From positions 1 through 34,412 of the forward strand of contig CALVDT010000074.1 in NCBI GenBank assembly GCA_944326385.1: DNA of 34,412 bases, given 5' to 3'. Under the pieces are notes generated by a model. The model had not been told where the DNA came from, ran no database searches, and worked only from the letters and a program-made list of their open reading frames with translations. Source of the stretch: an uncultured Bacteroidales bacterium (GTDB taxonomy: Bacteria > Bacteroidota > Bacteroidia > Bacteroidales > UBA932). Positions 7,612 through 16,917 of the stretch are shown piece by piece. Both the position numbers and the translations under genes were made by a program. Each line of letters begins with the position of its first letter. The stretch's first letter is position 1.

Positions 7612-9168
7612 TCAGTTGTCAAAAAAATCCATCAGCCTGTAAGTATTGTAATTCAGGTCTCTTGTGTATTTAGCCATCCACGGATAGACATTGTACCAAT
7701 TGTCGATGAGGCCTTTGTTTGCAGGCTTGCCGCTGTTGTCGTCACCGTCGTCGTCCTGGTATTTGAACCAATGCCATCCCACGCAGTTCTTCGCTTCCAG
7801 AAGTCCCAAGGTGAAATGCTGATAGGCGAAAGCCCTCTCCTTCTGTGTCGGTACGGCATAGCCGGCTCCGGAAAGATTGTTGAGATCGGTATCCATGCCC
7901 TTGGTATAGAATTCAGTCACGATGAAAGGTGCATCAGGAGCCCAGGTCTCCCAGTCCTTAACCGCACCTGTCAGTTCCACGTCCCATCTCGAATAGTAGT
8001 TTATGGAAATCACGTCGCACCATCTGCCTGCGGCCCTGATTACATGTTCCATGTACTTTGGCGTCCCGTGAAGTCTGGAGCCGAGATAGAGCATATCCTT
8101 GTCTACTTTCAGCAAAGCCTCTTTCACGCCTTTGTAGTAACGCTCCGCAAGCATTCCTGCGAATTCATCGTTCAGTTCTTCAGTGACCGCCGATGCTCCC
8201 TTTTCATTCATGAACTTCTCGGCTTCCTGGTATGCGACATCGGATTTGCTGCCTTTGAGTATCCTGTCAAGCAGACGGGAATTCATGGAAGAGAAATCTA
8301 TTTCGTTGTCGGAGAAGAAACCGATGACATTCGGGTCACCGATGTAAGGGGCAAGTTCCGTCCGAATGAAGTCTTCGCAGAATGCTGGCCATTCATCGTG
8401 CAGGACAAGCCCGATCGCAGTGTTCGAATCACCGTTGCAGTACGAGAAGCCATACTCCTTCCGGAATCCGGACAGGAAACCGAAAGACGGAGCCAGGGTT
8501 ATCGGAGTATCCGGGTGCGCCCTGTTGAACGACTGTATCGTCTGGTAAGTACCGATGCAGAATGCGCCTGAACCGTGGAAGCCCATCTTCGCCAGCTCCT
8601 CCTGAGTCTCCTCCAGCCATGTCATATCGTTTCCGAACTTCGCCCTGAATGCCTCGTCATTCCTCGCGGAAGATCCCTTCCTCAATGATGCCACACCCCT
8701 CTGATGATGAGGATATCCTTCAGGATCTATGAAATACCAGCGGCCGTCTATCTTCTTGACCTGGAAACGTCCGGTGGCTTCATACGGTCCCATGTCTGTC
8801 CTGCTGCCGTATTTGTTCGTGGCAGCCATATAGTCGGCTCTGGTGCACTCATAGTCGAAGCCTACGAGATATGGGACAATACGTGTTTTAGCGGTCTTCC
8901 AGCTGTTTACGGGAACTGAAGAAGAATATTGCACCGAAACAGGCAAGTAAGGGTCGTTGCTGAATGAATTCGCATAATTCTCCTGAGGGAGATGCTCCGG
9001 AAGGACCAGCACTTCGTCCGGATCGGACGGCTCAGACGGCTGTTCCGGCTCCTCGGACGATGAACCCCCGCCTGTTACGGGAGGCGGTGCATCGGGGGCC
9101 TTTGTGCAGCCGGAAACGGTGACTGCAATCCCTGTGAGCAATGAAATCAGTAATAATCCGGTTTTCAT
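7612..9168 (-). CDS. GH50/agarase-like glycoside hydrolase, lipoprotein (second copy)
   Basis: A 518-aa lipoprotein. The start at 9168 (MKTGLL) gives a good signal peptide with lipobox VSGC; an in-frame ATG at 9177 is the alternative. A Pro/Ser/Glu-rich linker follows the cysteine. The catalytic region matches the protein at 1967-3391: GFFSDNEID with acid/base Glu289, FIVTEFYTKG with nucleophile Glu419, and also YLGSRLHG, CDVISINYYS and GWHWFKYQD. The gene begins within 20 bp of the GH2-fusion stop codon, so they are co-transcribed. It differs from its paralogue by its long linker and by insertions in the first half of the barrel, suggesting a different site of action or substrate size. Confidence 0.7.
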   Translation of the reverse strand: MKTGLLLISLLTGIAVTVSGCTKAPDAPPPVTGGGSSSEEPEQPSEPSDPDEVLVLPEHLPQENYANSFSNDPYLPVSVQYSSSVPVNSWKTAKTRIVPYLVGFDYECTRADYMAATNKYGSRTDMGPYEATGRFQVKKIDGRWYFIDPEGYPHHQRGVASLRKGSSARNDEAFRAKFGNDMTWLEETQEELAKMGFHGSGAFCIGTYQTIQSFNRAHPDTPITLAPSFGFLSGFRKEYGFSYCNGDSNTAIGLVLHDEWPAFCEDFIRTELAPYIGDPNVIGFFSDNEIDFSSMNSRLLDRILKGSKSDVAYQEAEKFMNEKGASAVTEELNDEFAGMLAERYYKGVKEALLKVDKDMLYLGSRLHGTPKYMEHVIRAAGRWCDVISINYYSRWDVELTGAVKDWETWAPDAPFIVTEFYTKGMDTDLNNLSGAGYAVPTQKERAFAYQHFTLGLLEAKNCVGWHWFKYQDDDGDDNSGKPANKGLIDNWYNVYPWMAKYTRDLNYNTYRLMDFFDN

Positions 9169-9186
9169 ATGAAACATCTTGTTTTG

Positions 9187-12100
9187 TTAGAAACATCTGT
9201 AAATCCTGACTGCATTCAGGACAGGGCTTCCCTTGCGCGGGATAAAGCGGATGTCAAGTCCTTCCCCGCCATATGCATCGACCGTGAATTTCTTCACCAC
9301 GGCAGTCTCAGGGCCGCATTCCCGGGCGATATTGAAGTCCTTCAGCACCTTGACGCCATTGATCGTGACATCGAACTCCCGCTCTCCGGCAGCCTCCCTT
9401 ATGGCATCGTTCCCGAGATTATAGGCCAATACCTCTTTCTCGCTGTCCGAGACAAGCTCTGCAAAATAGAGATAGACATAATACCTCCCGTCCGGGACAT
9501 CGGCCCTGAACCCTTCCAGACCTTCCCTCTGCGTCTGGAAGACAGGGTCCTGGTCAGTATTCAGGATATCGATATCGGAGCATGGGAGAGAGCCGTGCCT
9601 GGTCTTTGTCCTGACGGCTTCGCCTCCGGTATAGCCCCAGCTTCCGGCTGTGTATTCCTGCTCCGGAATCCATACCATTTCCGCTGTCCTGTCTTCAAAA
9701 TAACGCCTTGATCCGAGCATGACATTCATTTCCGTGAATTCAAGACTTCCGTCAAATACAGCCGGAACCATCCGGAAATCCACACTGAGGATATCCTCAA
9801 GCCTGATTCCGTCTTTTTCAGCCACTGCCTTGAGAATATTCTCTCCGTCGGTGAACGGAACCTCGAACACAGCCGTCATCCCATCCGTCTGCACCATGCC
9901 GAGATCATTGCCGTTATGGTAAAGCCGGATCTGTGAAGCATTCGAATATACCTCCACCGGCTGCGGACACACTCCGGTACTGTCAGGGACACCGCCGCGG
10001 ATTTTCCACCCGTGTCCTCCTATCCTGAGCTCCGGCTTGTCCGAAAGCCATGTCCTGTACAGGTAATACGTGTCTTTGCGCTCCCTGTCCAGCCCTGTTA
10101 TCCCCTTGCTGTTCACATGCGGCACCGCATCCCGTCTGCTTTCAGAATAAAAGGAATTGAGATTCCAGACCGTGGTTCCTGCAAGCCATTTCCTGGAAAG
10201 GATTTCAGGTATATAATGATGATGGTACATCAGTCCGTACTCGCACGAGAAATCGAATCTCTCAGGCTCGAAAGAATGCAGTCTCGGATCGACATCTGCA
10301 CCGTATTCCGTCACGAGAAGGCTCTGCTCGGGGTACATGGCGTGCAGCTTGCCGAGGGTCTTCCGGAAACCGTCGAAACCGCCTCCGTACCAGCCGTTGT
10401 ACAGGTTCCAGCCCAAAATGTCTGGAAGCCGGCTTATGCCGCATTCATTGTAGAGGGCAGGATTGCTGTGGCACGGAAGCATGGTATACCTGTCCGGGTC
10501 TATCTTCTTGATGGTATTCTCTATGTCTTCCGCCACTGAATAAAGGAAGTCCATGTATGCCTTCTTCCCTGCTTCATCCTCATCATCGTACGGCGGACGC
10601 AGGAGGACTTCATTCATATAAGCCCACATCACCACGGACGGGCTGTTGAAATCCTGCCAGACCATCTCCTCGGCCATTCTGACACAGTTCTCCCTGAATT
10701 CCCCGGAAACGGTGACGGCATTTACCACCGGAATCTCCACGGAAGCGACAATACCGTACCTGTCGCACATCTGGGTCACGACCGGGTCCTGCGGATAATG
10801 CGATATCCTCAGGAAATTCCCGCCCATGTCCTTCAGCAACCGGACATCCCTGACATGCATCTCGTCGGCAAGGGCATTGCCCTTAAGGTAATAGTCCTGA
10901 TGCCTGTTGGTACCCATGAGTTTGGTGTATTTCCCGTTCAATGAAAAGCCTTCATCAGGATCGAAGGAGAACCACCTTATACCGAACCGCTCCGAAACCA
11001 TGTCCTTCTTCTTTCCCGTCTCGTCGCTGAGGACTGTCACTACCCTGTAGATGCCGGGAGTATCCATACTCCACAGTACAGGATCCTTTATCTTGAACCG
11101 GGTACTGTCCAGATGGTTCTCCTTGCCGGCCGGAATCCTTATCTTCCTGCTTCCCGAGGCCACAGGCTTCCCGGAAGGGTCCAGGACCGTCTGCGTCAGC
11201 ACGACCGTTTCATCCGAAGGACTGTCATTCGACAGCCGGGTGCATATCCTGACTGCCGCCTTCCTGCGGGATTCGCACTCTGTCGAAACATATACGCCTG
11301 AAGTGGCATAATGTGTCGGGGATATGTGCACATCAGGAGTGATGATCAGAGAGACATCCCTGTAGATGCCGCCGAAAAATGTGAAATCGGCCGACAAGGG
11401 AGGTATATCGGCATCGAAGGAATTGTCCACGATGACCTTTACTGAATTGCCGCCCTTCCTGACCATGTCCGTGACATCAAGACAGAAAGCGGTATATCCT
11501 CCCTTGTGCACACCTGCAGAACGTCCGTTCACGAAAACCTCGGCCACCTGGTTGGCTCCCTCGAAATGGAGGAAGAAACTCCTGCCGTCCGTATCTTCGT
11601 TTATCATCAACGTCTTGGCATATATACCCTTGCCCCTGTAATAGCCCGGGGTCTCATCCTGACTGTCGATATTGTTCCATGTATGGGGCAGGTTCACCGC
11701 AACGGTATCGGATTCCCCTTCCCTGCAGAATTTCCATGACTCGTTCACGGAACGGACTACCCTGCCGATGCAGCCCCCGTAACACATTTCGAGCACTTTC
11801 CCTGCATACCTCTCCCCGAGCAGTATCTGTCCGTCCCTGCCGAAATGAGGGTCGGAAGTGTCCTTCAGAGGAGTACAGCCTTCGGAAGACACGTAGTCGG
11901 AATATGGTATTTTCCCGGATATCCGGCGTATCACCGGGTTGAATCTGGCGGCATTCCTGTGCCAGCCCGCTATTTCTCCGGCGATGAACGGGACCTGCGG
12001 TGCATCGAGATCCTTCCTCAGCGAGTCGACAATGACCGCAAGCCTGTCCAGATAAGTCTCCGGGGAGCTGCTGTCAGCCTCACCCTGGTGCCACAATATG

Positions 12101-12579
12101 GCCTTGAGGCGGCCATGCTTAAGAGCCTGCCCAGTGCGTCTGACCGCTTCACTGTAGTATTCTCCGGCTACAGCCCATTCAGAGACGGATGTACCGCCGC
12201 GGGCATTCACCACCAGAAGGATTTTCCGTCCGGTCTCGGCAGCTATCTTCCTTGAAAAGCTGAAGCCAGGATTTATCTGCTGCATGGACAGGCTTTTCCT
12301 GATGCTTGAAAACCTGTTCAGAGGGTTCGTCGCCGGGACTGGATTTCCCTTGTCGTCAAGCAGGCAGACGTTTTCATCAAAGACCTGCGCGTCCTCTTCA
12401 AGCATGGTCCCGCGTCCGGCCATGTTCGACTGCCCGATCAGAAGGAACACATCATATCCGTCCTTTTCTCCGCTCCCGCAGGAAATGTCTGACGGTCCGG
12501 ATGCCAAAGCCACGTATTGGAATACCTGAAGGACCAGAACGGCGATGACGACAAAAGCCGGTTTCAATATTTTCCCCAT
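9187..12579 (-). CDS. SGNH/SASA acetylesterase - GH2 glycosidase - malectin fusion protein
   Basis: An 1130-aa exported protein with a signal peptide (residues 1-27). Residues 42-270 are an SGNH-type carbohydrate esterase of the sialate O-acetylesterase/DUF303 group: GQSNMAGRG (Ser51), HQGEAD (164-169) and DPHF (Asp243, His245). A complete GH2 follows, about 275-860: sugar-binding domain (LPHTWN), Ig-like domain, and TIM barrel with acid/base Glu657 (AYMNEV) and nucleophile Glu758 (VTEYGAD). The last 170 residues resemble a malectin domain. The expected activity is beta-galactosidase-like hydrolysis coupled to deacetylation, in the periplasm or at the surface. It is the first gene of the operon leading to the GH50-like and BACON proteins. 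Both catalytic sites look intact, so this is a true bifunctional fusion rather than a remnant. Confidence 0.85.
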   Translation of the reverse strand: MGKILKPAFVVIAVLVLQVFQYVALASGPSDISCGSGEKDGYDVFLLIGQSNMAGRGTMLEEDAQVFDENVCLLDDKGNPVPATNPLNRFSSIRKSLSMQQINPGFSFSRKIAAETGRKILLVVNARGGTSVSEWAVAGEYYSEAVRRTGQALKHGRLKAILWHQGEADSSSPETYLDRLAVIVDSLRKDLDAPQVPFIAGEIAGWHRNAARFNPVIRRISGKIPYSDYVSSEGCTPLKDTSDPHFGRDGQILLGERYAGKVLEMCYGGCIGRVVRSVNESWKFCREGESDTVAVNLPHTWNNIDSQDETPGYYRGKGIYAKTLMINEDTDGRSFFLHFEGANQVAEVFVNGRSAGVHKGGYTAFCLDVTDMVRKGGNSVKVIVDNSFDADIPPLSADFTFFGGIYRDVSLIITPDVHISPTHYATSGVYVSTECESRRKAAVRICTRLSNDSPSDETVVLTQTVLDPSGKPVASGSRKIRIPAGKENHLDSTRFKIKDPVLWSMDTPGIYRVVTVLSDETGKKKDMVSERFGIRWFSFDPDEGFSLNGKYTKLMGTNRHQDYYLKGNALADEMHVRDVRLLKDMGGNFLRISHYPQDPVVTQMCDRYGIVASVEIPVVNAVTVSGEFRENCVRMAEEMVWQDFNSPSVVMWAYMNEVLLRPPYDDEDEAGKKAYMDFLYSVAEDIENTIKKIDPDRYTMLPCHSNPALYNECGISRLPDILGWNLYNGWYGGGFDGFRKTLGKLHAMYPEQSLLVTEYGADVDPRLHSFEPERFDFSCEYGLMYHHHYIPEILSRKWLAGTTVWNLNSFYSESRRDAVPHVNSKGITGLDRERKDTYYLYRTWLSDKPELRIGGHGWKIRGGVPDSTGVCPQPVEVYSNASQIRLYHNGNDLGMVQTDGMTAVFEVPFTDGENILKAVAEKDGIRLEDILSVDFRMVPAVFDGSLEFTEMNVMLGSRRYFEDRTAEMVWIPEQEYTAGSWGYTGGEAVRTKTRHGSLPCSDIDILNTDQDPVFQTQREGLEGFRADVPDGRYYVYLYFAELVSDSEKEVLAYNLGNDAIREAAGEREFDVTINGVKVLKDFNIARECGPETAVVKKFTVDAYGGEGLDIRFIPRKGSPVLNAVRIYRCF

Positions 12580-12602
12580 TATATCCTTGATTTGCTTTTA
12601 CG

Positions 12603-12610
12603 CAAAATTA
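12603..12610 (-). promoter_or_regulatory. -7 box of the GH2 operon
   Basis: On the minus strand this reads TAATTTTG, matching TAnnTTTG, 23 bp before the ATG at 12579. No TTTG -33 box is present at 19-21 bp, which fits a promoter that needs an activator. Confidence 0.55.
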
Positions 12611-12630
12611 TCGATACATGGACCTGGCGC

Positions 12631-12676
12631 ATGTTACGCGAGTACAATATAATATCAAAATAATCCACAACATGTC
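12631..12676 (-). promoter_or_regulatory. Candidate HTCS operator of the GH2 operon
   Basis: Read on the minus strand, this 46-bp element is identical at 29 of 46 positions to 21652-21697 upstream of susC, including 21 of the first 26 positions. The shared core is TGGATnATTTTGAyATT. It ends 20 bp before the -7 box. Its first bases overlap the stop codon of the HTCS gene (12675-12677). Confidence 0.6.
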
Positions 12677-15600
12677 ACCTGCCGGAAAGTTCTTTTCTGC
12701 AGGCATTCGGAGTCTTTCCATACATGGCCTTGAAGCATTTTATGAAATAGCTCGGAGAACTGAACCCGAGGGAATATGCTATGTCCACCATACTTGCATC
12801 CGGCTGCTCCTTCAGTCTGACCACAGCCTGCTTCAGACGTATGGTCGAAATGAAGCCGTTCGGCGACTGGCCGGTCAGCCCTTTTATCTTAGTAAACAGG
12901 TATGTGCGGCTCAAGCCCATTTCCTTCGCGAACACCTCTATGCTGAATTCAGGGTCATCCAGATGCTTCATCACGACAGCCACGGCATTCTCGAGCATGG
13001 CCTGCTCCCGAGGATTCTCCGTCAGCATCTTCACGGAAGCCTCGGGTTGCTGGAGATATTTCTGCTGCAGCCGTCTGCGTCCCTCCACCAGATTGTTGCA
13101 TCTGGCGACAAGTATCTTGACGTTGAACGGTTTGGTGACATAATCATCTGCACCGGTCTGCAGGCCTTTCACTATCTGGCTTTCCGCTGTCTTCGCGGTC
13201 AGGAGGACGATCGGGATATGGCTGGTCTCCATATTGTTCTTCAGCTTGCGGCACATTTCAAAACCGGACATGCCAGGCATCATCACATCGCTGAGTATGA
13301 TGTCCGGGCTGTCCGCCAATGCCATGGCTATCCCTTCTTCCCCGTTCCTGGACGAAGATACCTTGTAGACAGGCGAGAAAATCTGGACAAGCATGTCCCG
13401 GACCTCGTCGTTATCCTCGACTACCAGCATCTTCACGGTTTTTTCGCTGTCCCGTTTTTCTTGAGTGTTTTCCTGCGGAAGCCCTGCGGCAATGACCGGA
13501 TCCGGGGTATATTCCCTGAGCAGTTCCGATGTCTTGTCCCTGCTGTCCTCATGCACGATCACGGTCTCGGCCTTGAATACGGGATGCATCGGAAGAACTA
13601 CGGTGAAGCAGGTCTCCTTCTCAGGCTCGCTCGTGACAGAAATGCTTCCGCCATGCATCTCCACTATAGCCTTGCTGAGAGAAAGCCCCACCCCGGAACC
13701 CTGATAGGAAAGCTTTGCATTCAGTTTGTCATCCTGAAAGAAGCGCTCGAAAACATGTGCGATATTCGCTGGATCTATACCGGCGCCGTCATCCTTCACC
13801 GAGACAGACACGGAATCCCCGGTCTCCTGCACCGTCATGCCGATATGCCCGCCTTCACGGGTGAACTTGAATGAATTCGACAGCAGGTTGAAGAACACTT
13901 TCTCCATCTGTACCGGATCGAAAAGCATGACCACAGGATGATCCGGGCCGCAGAAACCGAAATCGATCTTCCTGTACTGGGCATATTCTTCAAAAGACAC
14001 ATAGATTTCCCGCAGAAAGGCCATCATATCCTTCTCCTGCACTTTCAGCTTCATCTTTCCTGCATCCTGTTTCCTGATGTCGACAATCTCGTCCACAAGC
14101 CGTCTCAGTCTTCTGGAATTCCGGTAGATGCTGAGAATGCGGGAATACACCGACGGTTTCAGGTCGCTTCTCTGCAGAATCAGTTCCAGCTGCCCGTCGA
14201 TAAGCGTAAGCGGAGTGCGGAACTCGTGGGATATGTTCGTGAAAAGCCTGAGTTTCTCCTGGTTCACCTGGCTTATATATGCCTTCTCCCTTTTCTCCAG
14301 GTCAAGGAGAGACCTGAGCCTTATGCTCGTGATATATGTCCTGATTATGTAATAGGATACAATCATCACGGCGGCAAGGCACAGGAGGATGAACCATCCG
14401 GTTCTGTAGAACGGCGGGATTACCTTGATGGCGACCCTGGAAGACGGGAAATCCCCGTCCGGCCCCGGGATCAGGCCCTTCACGATGAACGTATAGTTCC
14501 CGGGATTAAGGTTGGTGTAAGTCACATGATCCGTACCGGAGGCCTTGATGAACTCCTGGTCGAACCCTGTCATCCTGTATTCGACCTGCAGGCCTGAACT
14601 GTTGTTGCCGTAATCCGTATTCGATATGTCGAAACCTATTGCAGAGTGTCCCGGCCGCAGTATTATCCTGTCCTGGAACAGGATGTCCTCTTTCAGCACT
14701 GCCTTTTTCCCTGACGGGTCGGGGGAAATATGCCTGTTGTCTATCAGAAGTCCTGAAATATAGACATTATAGTTCCTTGGGCTGCCTACCAGGCTGTCGC
14801 ACTGCACCGACACGAGCCCGTTCATGTCACTGGCGAACAATTCCCCGGAAGACGAAATGAAAAGGCTGTTGTCGTTTATGCTCGACAGAGGAAAGCCGTT
14901 CGCCGGATTATATACGTCCACTGTTCCTGATCCGGGACAGAATCTGGCAAGACCGTTGTTGGTGGCGATATAGATATAGCCCGTCCGCCTGTCCTCAGCC
15001 AGCCCTGTCACATAGCCGTTTGCCATCTTCTCCGCAGGCACTGCATTCCGGAAACTGTCGTCTGCCTTGTCATAAAGGAAGACACCGGAGCCGGAAGAGC
15101 CGAACCACAGCCTGCCGCGGCTGTCACGCAGGATCGAGTTGAGGTTGTTGTTGGCCCTGGCGGAACCGAAATCATGGAACGGATAATATTTCGTGGATCT
15201 GTTCTCTATATTATAGCAATACAGATCGGAGGAGGTCGTGAACCACAGATTCCCGTCTTCATCCAGCTCCATGTCCCAGACCTGGGCCTGGTAATTCTTG
15301 TCGAAGCCTGTCTCCAGTTTCGACATCTCTCCTGTCTTCTTGCCGAAAAGGAAAATGCCGTAATTCGTGGCCAGCATGATGGAGTCCTGTCCGAACGGTT
15401 TCATCATGACGATGTTCTCAATGTTCGGAAAACCGCAGTCCCTGCTTCCGATACCGTAGTTCGTAATCGTCCCGGTACCGATATCGTACCTGTCGATGCC
15501 GTCACGGAGCGTAGCGATATACAGAGCGTTCTCCTCCCGGTCATACAGCGTAGTCTTTATCACATCGGAAGCCAGTCCGTCCGATACCGTCATGGTCTCG

Positions 15601-16742
15601 AACTGCCTTGTGACCACATCCATACGGCTGAGCCCTCCGCCTTCTGTGCCTACCCAGAGATTTCCGTCCGAATCTTCCGAAACGGAATTCGACAGCGGTG
15701 AATTCAGCTTGCCTTCAGCCTCCGTTTCCGGTGTATAATAGAAATAAGTCTCCGCTTCAGTATTATAATAGCTCACGCCCTCGTAGAAGGAACCGAACCA
15801 GAGAGTCCCCTGCCTGTCGCATATCATCGAGATTATGGACCTTACATTGAATGCATGGTGCTGGAATCCGTATTTATACCTGACAAAACAGTCTTCATCC
15901 GGATCATACCTGCAGACGCCTCCGTATGTCCCCAGCCAGAAATTCCCGTCCAGATCCTCGCAGACCTGACGGACATTGTCGTGCGGAATCGAGGCATCGT
16001 CGGAAGGATCATGCCTGTAACGGGATATCCCTCCGCCCTTGCTTACAAGATAGACGCCTTCATTGCGGGAGGCTATCCATATGTTCCCTTTGCTGTCTTC
16101 AAAGATGGAATTCGCTGCGCCCGACTCCAGATGCATGATGACGTGCCCGTTCCTGTTTATCCTGTAGAATCCGTCCGTGTTCGTACAGACGCACATATCC
16201 CCGGACCTGGTGATGATGAAGCAGTCGATGGCAGCCTCGTCGAGACCTGCCCCGCTGAAATCGAAGACTGTCCGGAATTCCCCGTCCGCCATCCTGCACA
16301 GCGACCCTGTGCGTGCTATCCAGAGGGACTCCCCGTCATGGAAAATATACCTGACATCCCGGTCTTCGAGCATCCTGAATGTGACGGACCTCATGTCGAA
16401 TTCGGAGACGCTGTTCAGTCCTTTTATGTAAAGATGGCCGTTCTGGTCACCGCATATCTGCCGGATATTGTTGTCAACAAGCCATGTGGTGTCAGAGCCG
16501 TACCCCCCCCCGACACCGGGCTTGAAGACTTTCGTCTTGTGCCCGTCAAACCTGTTGAGGCCAACCATCGTCCCGATCCAGATGAAACCGAACTCATCCT
16601 GATAGATGGCATTGGCTGTCTGGTGCGAAAGACCGTCTTCCGTGCCGAGGTGCTTGACCATTATGTCCCGTGGGATAGCCATAGCCGTGATACAGCCCGA
16701 TATCAGGACCGGAATGGCAAACAGTATGCGGTGCGTTTTCAT
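12675..16742 (-). CDS. Hybrid two-component system regulator (HTCS) of the PUL
   Basis: A 1355-aa one-protein sensor-regulator. The start at 16742 (MKTHRILF, signal peptide) is preferred over an upstream ATG at 16853. The periplasmic part has two Reg_prop beta-propellers with repeats such as IWIGTMVGL, FWLGTYGGV and LWFGSSGSG, then a Y_Y_Y domain and a membrane helix (WFILLCLAAVMIVSYYII). The cytoplasmic part has HisKA (NISHEFRTP, His839), HATPase_c (NLLSNSFKFT, GSGVGLSLS), a receiver domain (DVMMPG, Asp1152; Lys in YVTKPF) and a C-terminal AraC HTH pair. All key residues are present. It should sense a glycan fragment in the periplasm and activate the susC, GH2 and GH50 promoters. A run of nine G in the coding strand falls at residues 78-80. 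The gene starts 175 bp after the SusD stop codon. Confidence 0.95.
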   Translation of the reverse strand: MKTHRILFAIPVLISGCITAMAIPRDIMVKHLGTEDGLSHQTANAIYQDEFGFIWIGTMVGLNRFDGHKTKVFKPGVGGGYGSDTTWLVDNNIRQICGDQNGHLYIKGLNSVSEFDMRSVTFRMLEDRDVRYIFHDGESLWIARTGSLCRMADGEFRTVFDFSGAGLDEAAIDCFIITRSGDMCVCTNTDGFYRINRNGHVIMHLESGAANSIFEDSKGNIWIASRNEGVYLVSKGGGISRYRHDPSDDASIPHDNVRQVCEDLDGNFWLGTYGGVCRYDPDEDCFVRYKYGFQHHAFNVRSIISMICDRQGTLWFGSFYEGVSYYNTEAETYFYYTPETEAEGKLNSPLSNSVSEDSDGNLWVGTEGGGLSRMDVVTRQFETMTVSDGLASDVIKTTLYDREENALYIATLRDGIDRYDIGTGTITNYGIGSRDCGFPNIENIVMMKPFGQDSIMLATNYGIFLFGKKTGEMSKLETGFDKNYQAQVWDMELDEDGNLWFTTSSDLYCYNIENRSTKYYPFHDFGSARANNNLNSILRDSRGRLWFGSSGSGVFLYDKADDSFRNAVPAEKMANGYVTGLAEDRRTGYIYIATNNGLARFCPGSGTVDVYNPANGFPLSSINDNSLFISSSGELFASDMNGLVSVQCDSLVGSPRNYNVYISGLLIDNRHISPDPSGKKAVLKEDILFQDRIILRPGHSAIGFDISNTDYGNNSSGLQVEYRMTGFDQEFIKASGTDHVTYTNLNPGNYTFIVKGLIPGPDGDFPSSRVAIKVIPPFYRTGWFILLCLAAVMIVSYYIIRTYITSIRLRSLLDLEKREKAYISQVNQEKLRLFTNISHEFRTPLTLIDGQLELILQRSDLKPSVYSRILSIYRNSRRLRRLVDEIVDIRKQDAGKMKLKVQEKDMMAFLREIYVSFEEYAQYRKIDFGFCGPDHPVVMLFDPVQMEKVFFNLLSNSFKFTREGGHIGMTVQETGDSVSVSVKDDGAGIDPANIAHVFERFFQDDKLNAKLSYQGSGVGLSLSKAIVEMHGGSISVTSEPEKETCFTVVLPMHPVFKAETVIVHEDSRDKTSELLREYTPDPVIAAGLPQENTQEKRDSEKTVKMLVVEDNDEVRDMLVQIFSPVYKVSSSRNGEEGIAMALADSPDIILSDVMMPGMSGFEMCRKLKNNMETSHIPIVLLTAKTAESQIVKGLQTGADDYVTKPFNVKILVARCNNLVEGRRRLQQKYLQQPEASVKMLTENPREQAMLENAVAVVMKHLDDPEFSIEVFAKEMGLSRTYLFTKIKGLTGQSPNGFISTIRLKQAVVRLKEQPDASMVDIAYSLGFSSPSYFIKCFKAMYGKTPNACRKELSGR
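16503..16511 (-). repeat. Homopolymeric G9 tract near the start of the HTCS gene
   Basis: Nine consecutive C on the plus strand (G on the coding strand) encode part of PGVGGGYG at about residue 78. One-base slippage here would truncate the regulator. Confidence 0.9.
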
Positions 16743-16882
16743 GTCATTGGATGTGTTGAGAAACCATGCAGCCGCCAAAGGTAGCAATTCCCGGACGAAT
16801 TCCATCGTCAGATTCGCATGGTTTTCTTCTATCCTGCGAAGGCCTGCCTGCAACCCCGTTCAGGACCGATGGCATTTGAATG

Positions 16883-16905
16883 AGGGCGACCTTTTGAGCC
16901 GCCCT
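16883..16905 (-). terminator. Weak hairpin after SusD
   Basis: AGGGCG (16883-16888) pairs with CGCCCT (16900-16905) around an 11-base loop, 12 bp beyond the SusD stop. It is not followed by a U-tract, so termination would be partial and read-through into the HTCS gene is possible. Confidence 0.3.
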
Positions 16906-16917
16906 TGTGCTTCAACT

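Noticed and set aside
7771-8571. 266-codon plus-strand ORF
   Set aside because: Antisense to the second GH50-like gene, whose catalytic motifs and signal peptide are clear.
12618-13874. 418-codon plus-strand ORF
   Set aside because: It lies antisense to the receiver and kinase domains of the HTCS, whose motifs are complete. The translation has no recognisable domain and looks like a codon-bias shadow.
15855-16784. 309-codon plus-strand ORF
   Set aside because: Antisense to the propeller domain of the HTCS; Pro/Val/Asp-rich shadow translation with no start signals.
16743-16853. Upstream extension of the HTCS gene
   Set aside because: The start at 16742 gives a standard signal peptide; the 37 extra residues would precede it without function.
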